The notes beneath the pieces are model-generated. The model ran no database searches and was not told the origin of the DNA. It saw nothing but the letters and a program-made list of their open reading frames with translations. The position numbers and the translations under genes were made by a program. A DNA stretch of 64,000 nt from Dipteris shenzhenensis (taxonomy: Eukaryota > Polypodiophyta > Polypodiopsida > Gleicheniales): assembly GCA_047967505.1 (NCBI GenBank), contig CM106539.1. One strand, given 5' to 3'. Every line of letters starts with the position of its first letter. Within the stretch, counting starts at the first letter, position 1. Of the stretch, positions 63,961 to 64,000 are shown piece by piece.

Positions 63961-64000
63961 CTCCTCATCTATTATGTCCCCTGGCATCACAGTGGAGGGT

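Noticed and set aside
1-64000. tRNA, rRNA or other structural RNA genes
   Set aside because: None recognised by eye; the TGGTATCAGAGC strings are retroelement primer sites and not tRNA genes. A covariance-model scan would be decisive.

Overview
The window is plant nuclear DNA and is almost entirely transposable-element wreckage. Superfamilies typical of land plants lie side by side: Ty1/copia, Ty3/gypsy, LINE, CACTA (TNP2 + DUF4218 + DUF4216), hAT and PIF/Harbinger. There are also fragments of plant gene families (an NB-ARC P-loop and a receptor-like kinase C-lobe) and long simple-sequence tracts. The density of old, frameshifted elements and the absence of any intact host gene fit a large, slowly purged genome such as a gymnosperm. 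The species cannot be read from the sequence, and that assignment is inference.

Layout. 1-1.27 kb: no gene. 1.27-6.29 kb: minus-strand copia (Copia-1) with its 5' LTR, primer-binding site, gag, protease, integrase and part of RT; the 3' end is lost. 6.3-8.5 kb: a decayed ORF with a 48-bp repeat, then a ~0.9-kb all-purine block built as a ~235-bp higher-order repeat. 8.5-13.6 kb: plus-strand CACTA element with subterminal repeats and recognisable splice sites. 13.7-15.3 kb: hAT transposase pseudogene on the plus strand. 16.4-20.36 kb: plus-strand copia (Copia-2) with internal deletions and an inserted hAT-like MITE. 20.4-21.1 kb: minus-strand remnant of a plant transposon-type ORF. 21.7-24.6 kb: two tandem-repeat families (~235/279 bp and ~180 bp). 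24.6-31.5 kb: LTR-like sequence and three coding-like but unidentified relics. 31.8-34.8 kb: two unidentified ORFs, a hairpin-forming inverted repeat and LINE-1. 35-37.7 kb: purine tracts, one candidate exon and a tandem duplication. 38.2-41.9 kb: LINE-2 with ORF1 and ORF2. 42.5-52.5 kb: a minus-strand gypsy element whose gag is separated from protease-RT-integrase by about 4.3 kb of copia DNA (Copia-3 and Copia-4). 53.0-53.75 kb: GC-rich and purine-rich block. 53.8-55.3 kb: PIF/Harbinger transposase with all three catalytic acidic residues. 57.4-59.0 kb: NB-ARC and kinase fragments. 59-61.9 kb: repeats and a duplicated primer-binding-site segment. 62.5-64 kb: an unidentified minus-strand ORF remnant reaching the window edge.

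Nothing here forms an operon-like or cooperating gene system. The informative content is the nesting order. Copia-3 keeps two nearly identical LTRs and is probably the youngest insertion. The gypsy element it splits is older, and the hAT, LINE-1 and unidentified relics look oldest. I found no convincing undescribed system. The best leads are the coding-like relics matching no family I can name (28.0-29.1, 30.4-31.5, 31.8-32.6, 62.5-64.0 kb), the non-autonomous Copia-3 with its own 135-codon ORF, the near-perfect inverted repeat at 32.4-32.7 kb, and the purine-block higher-order repeat.
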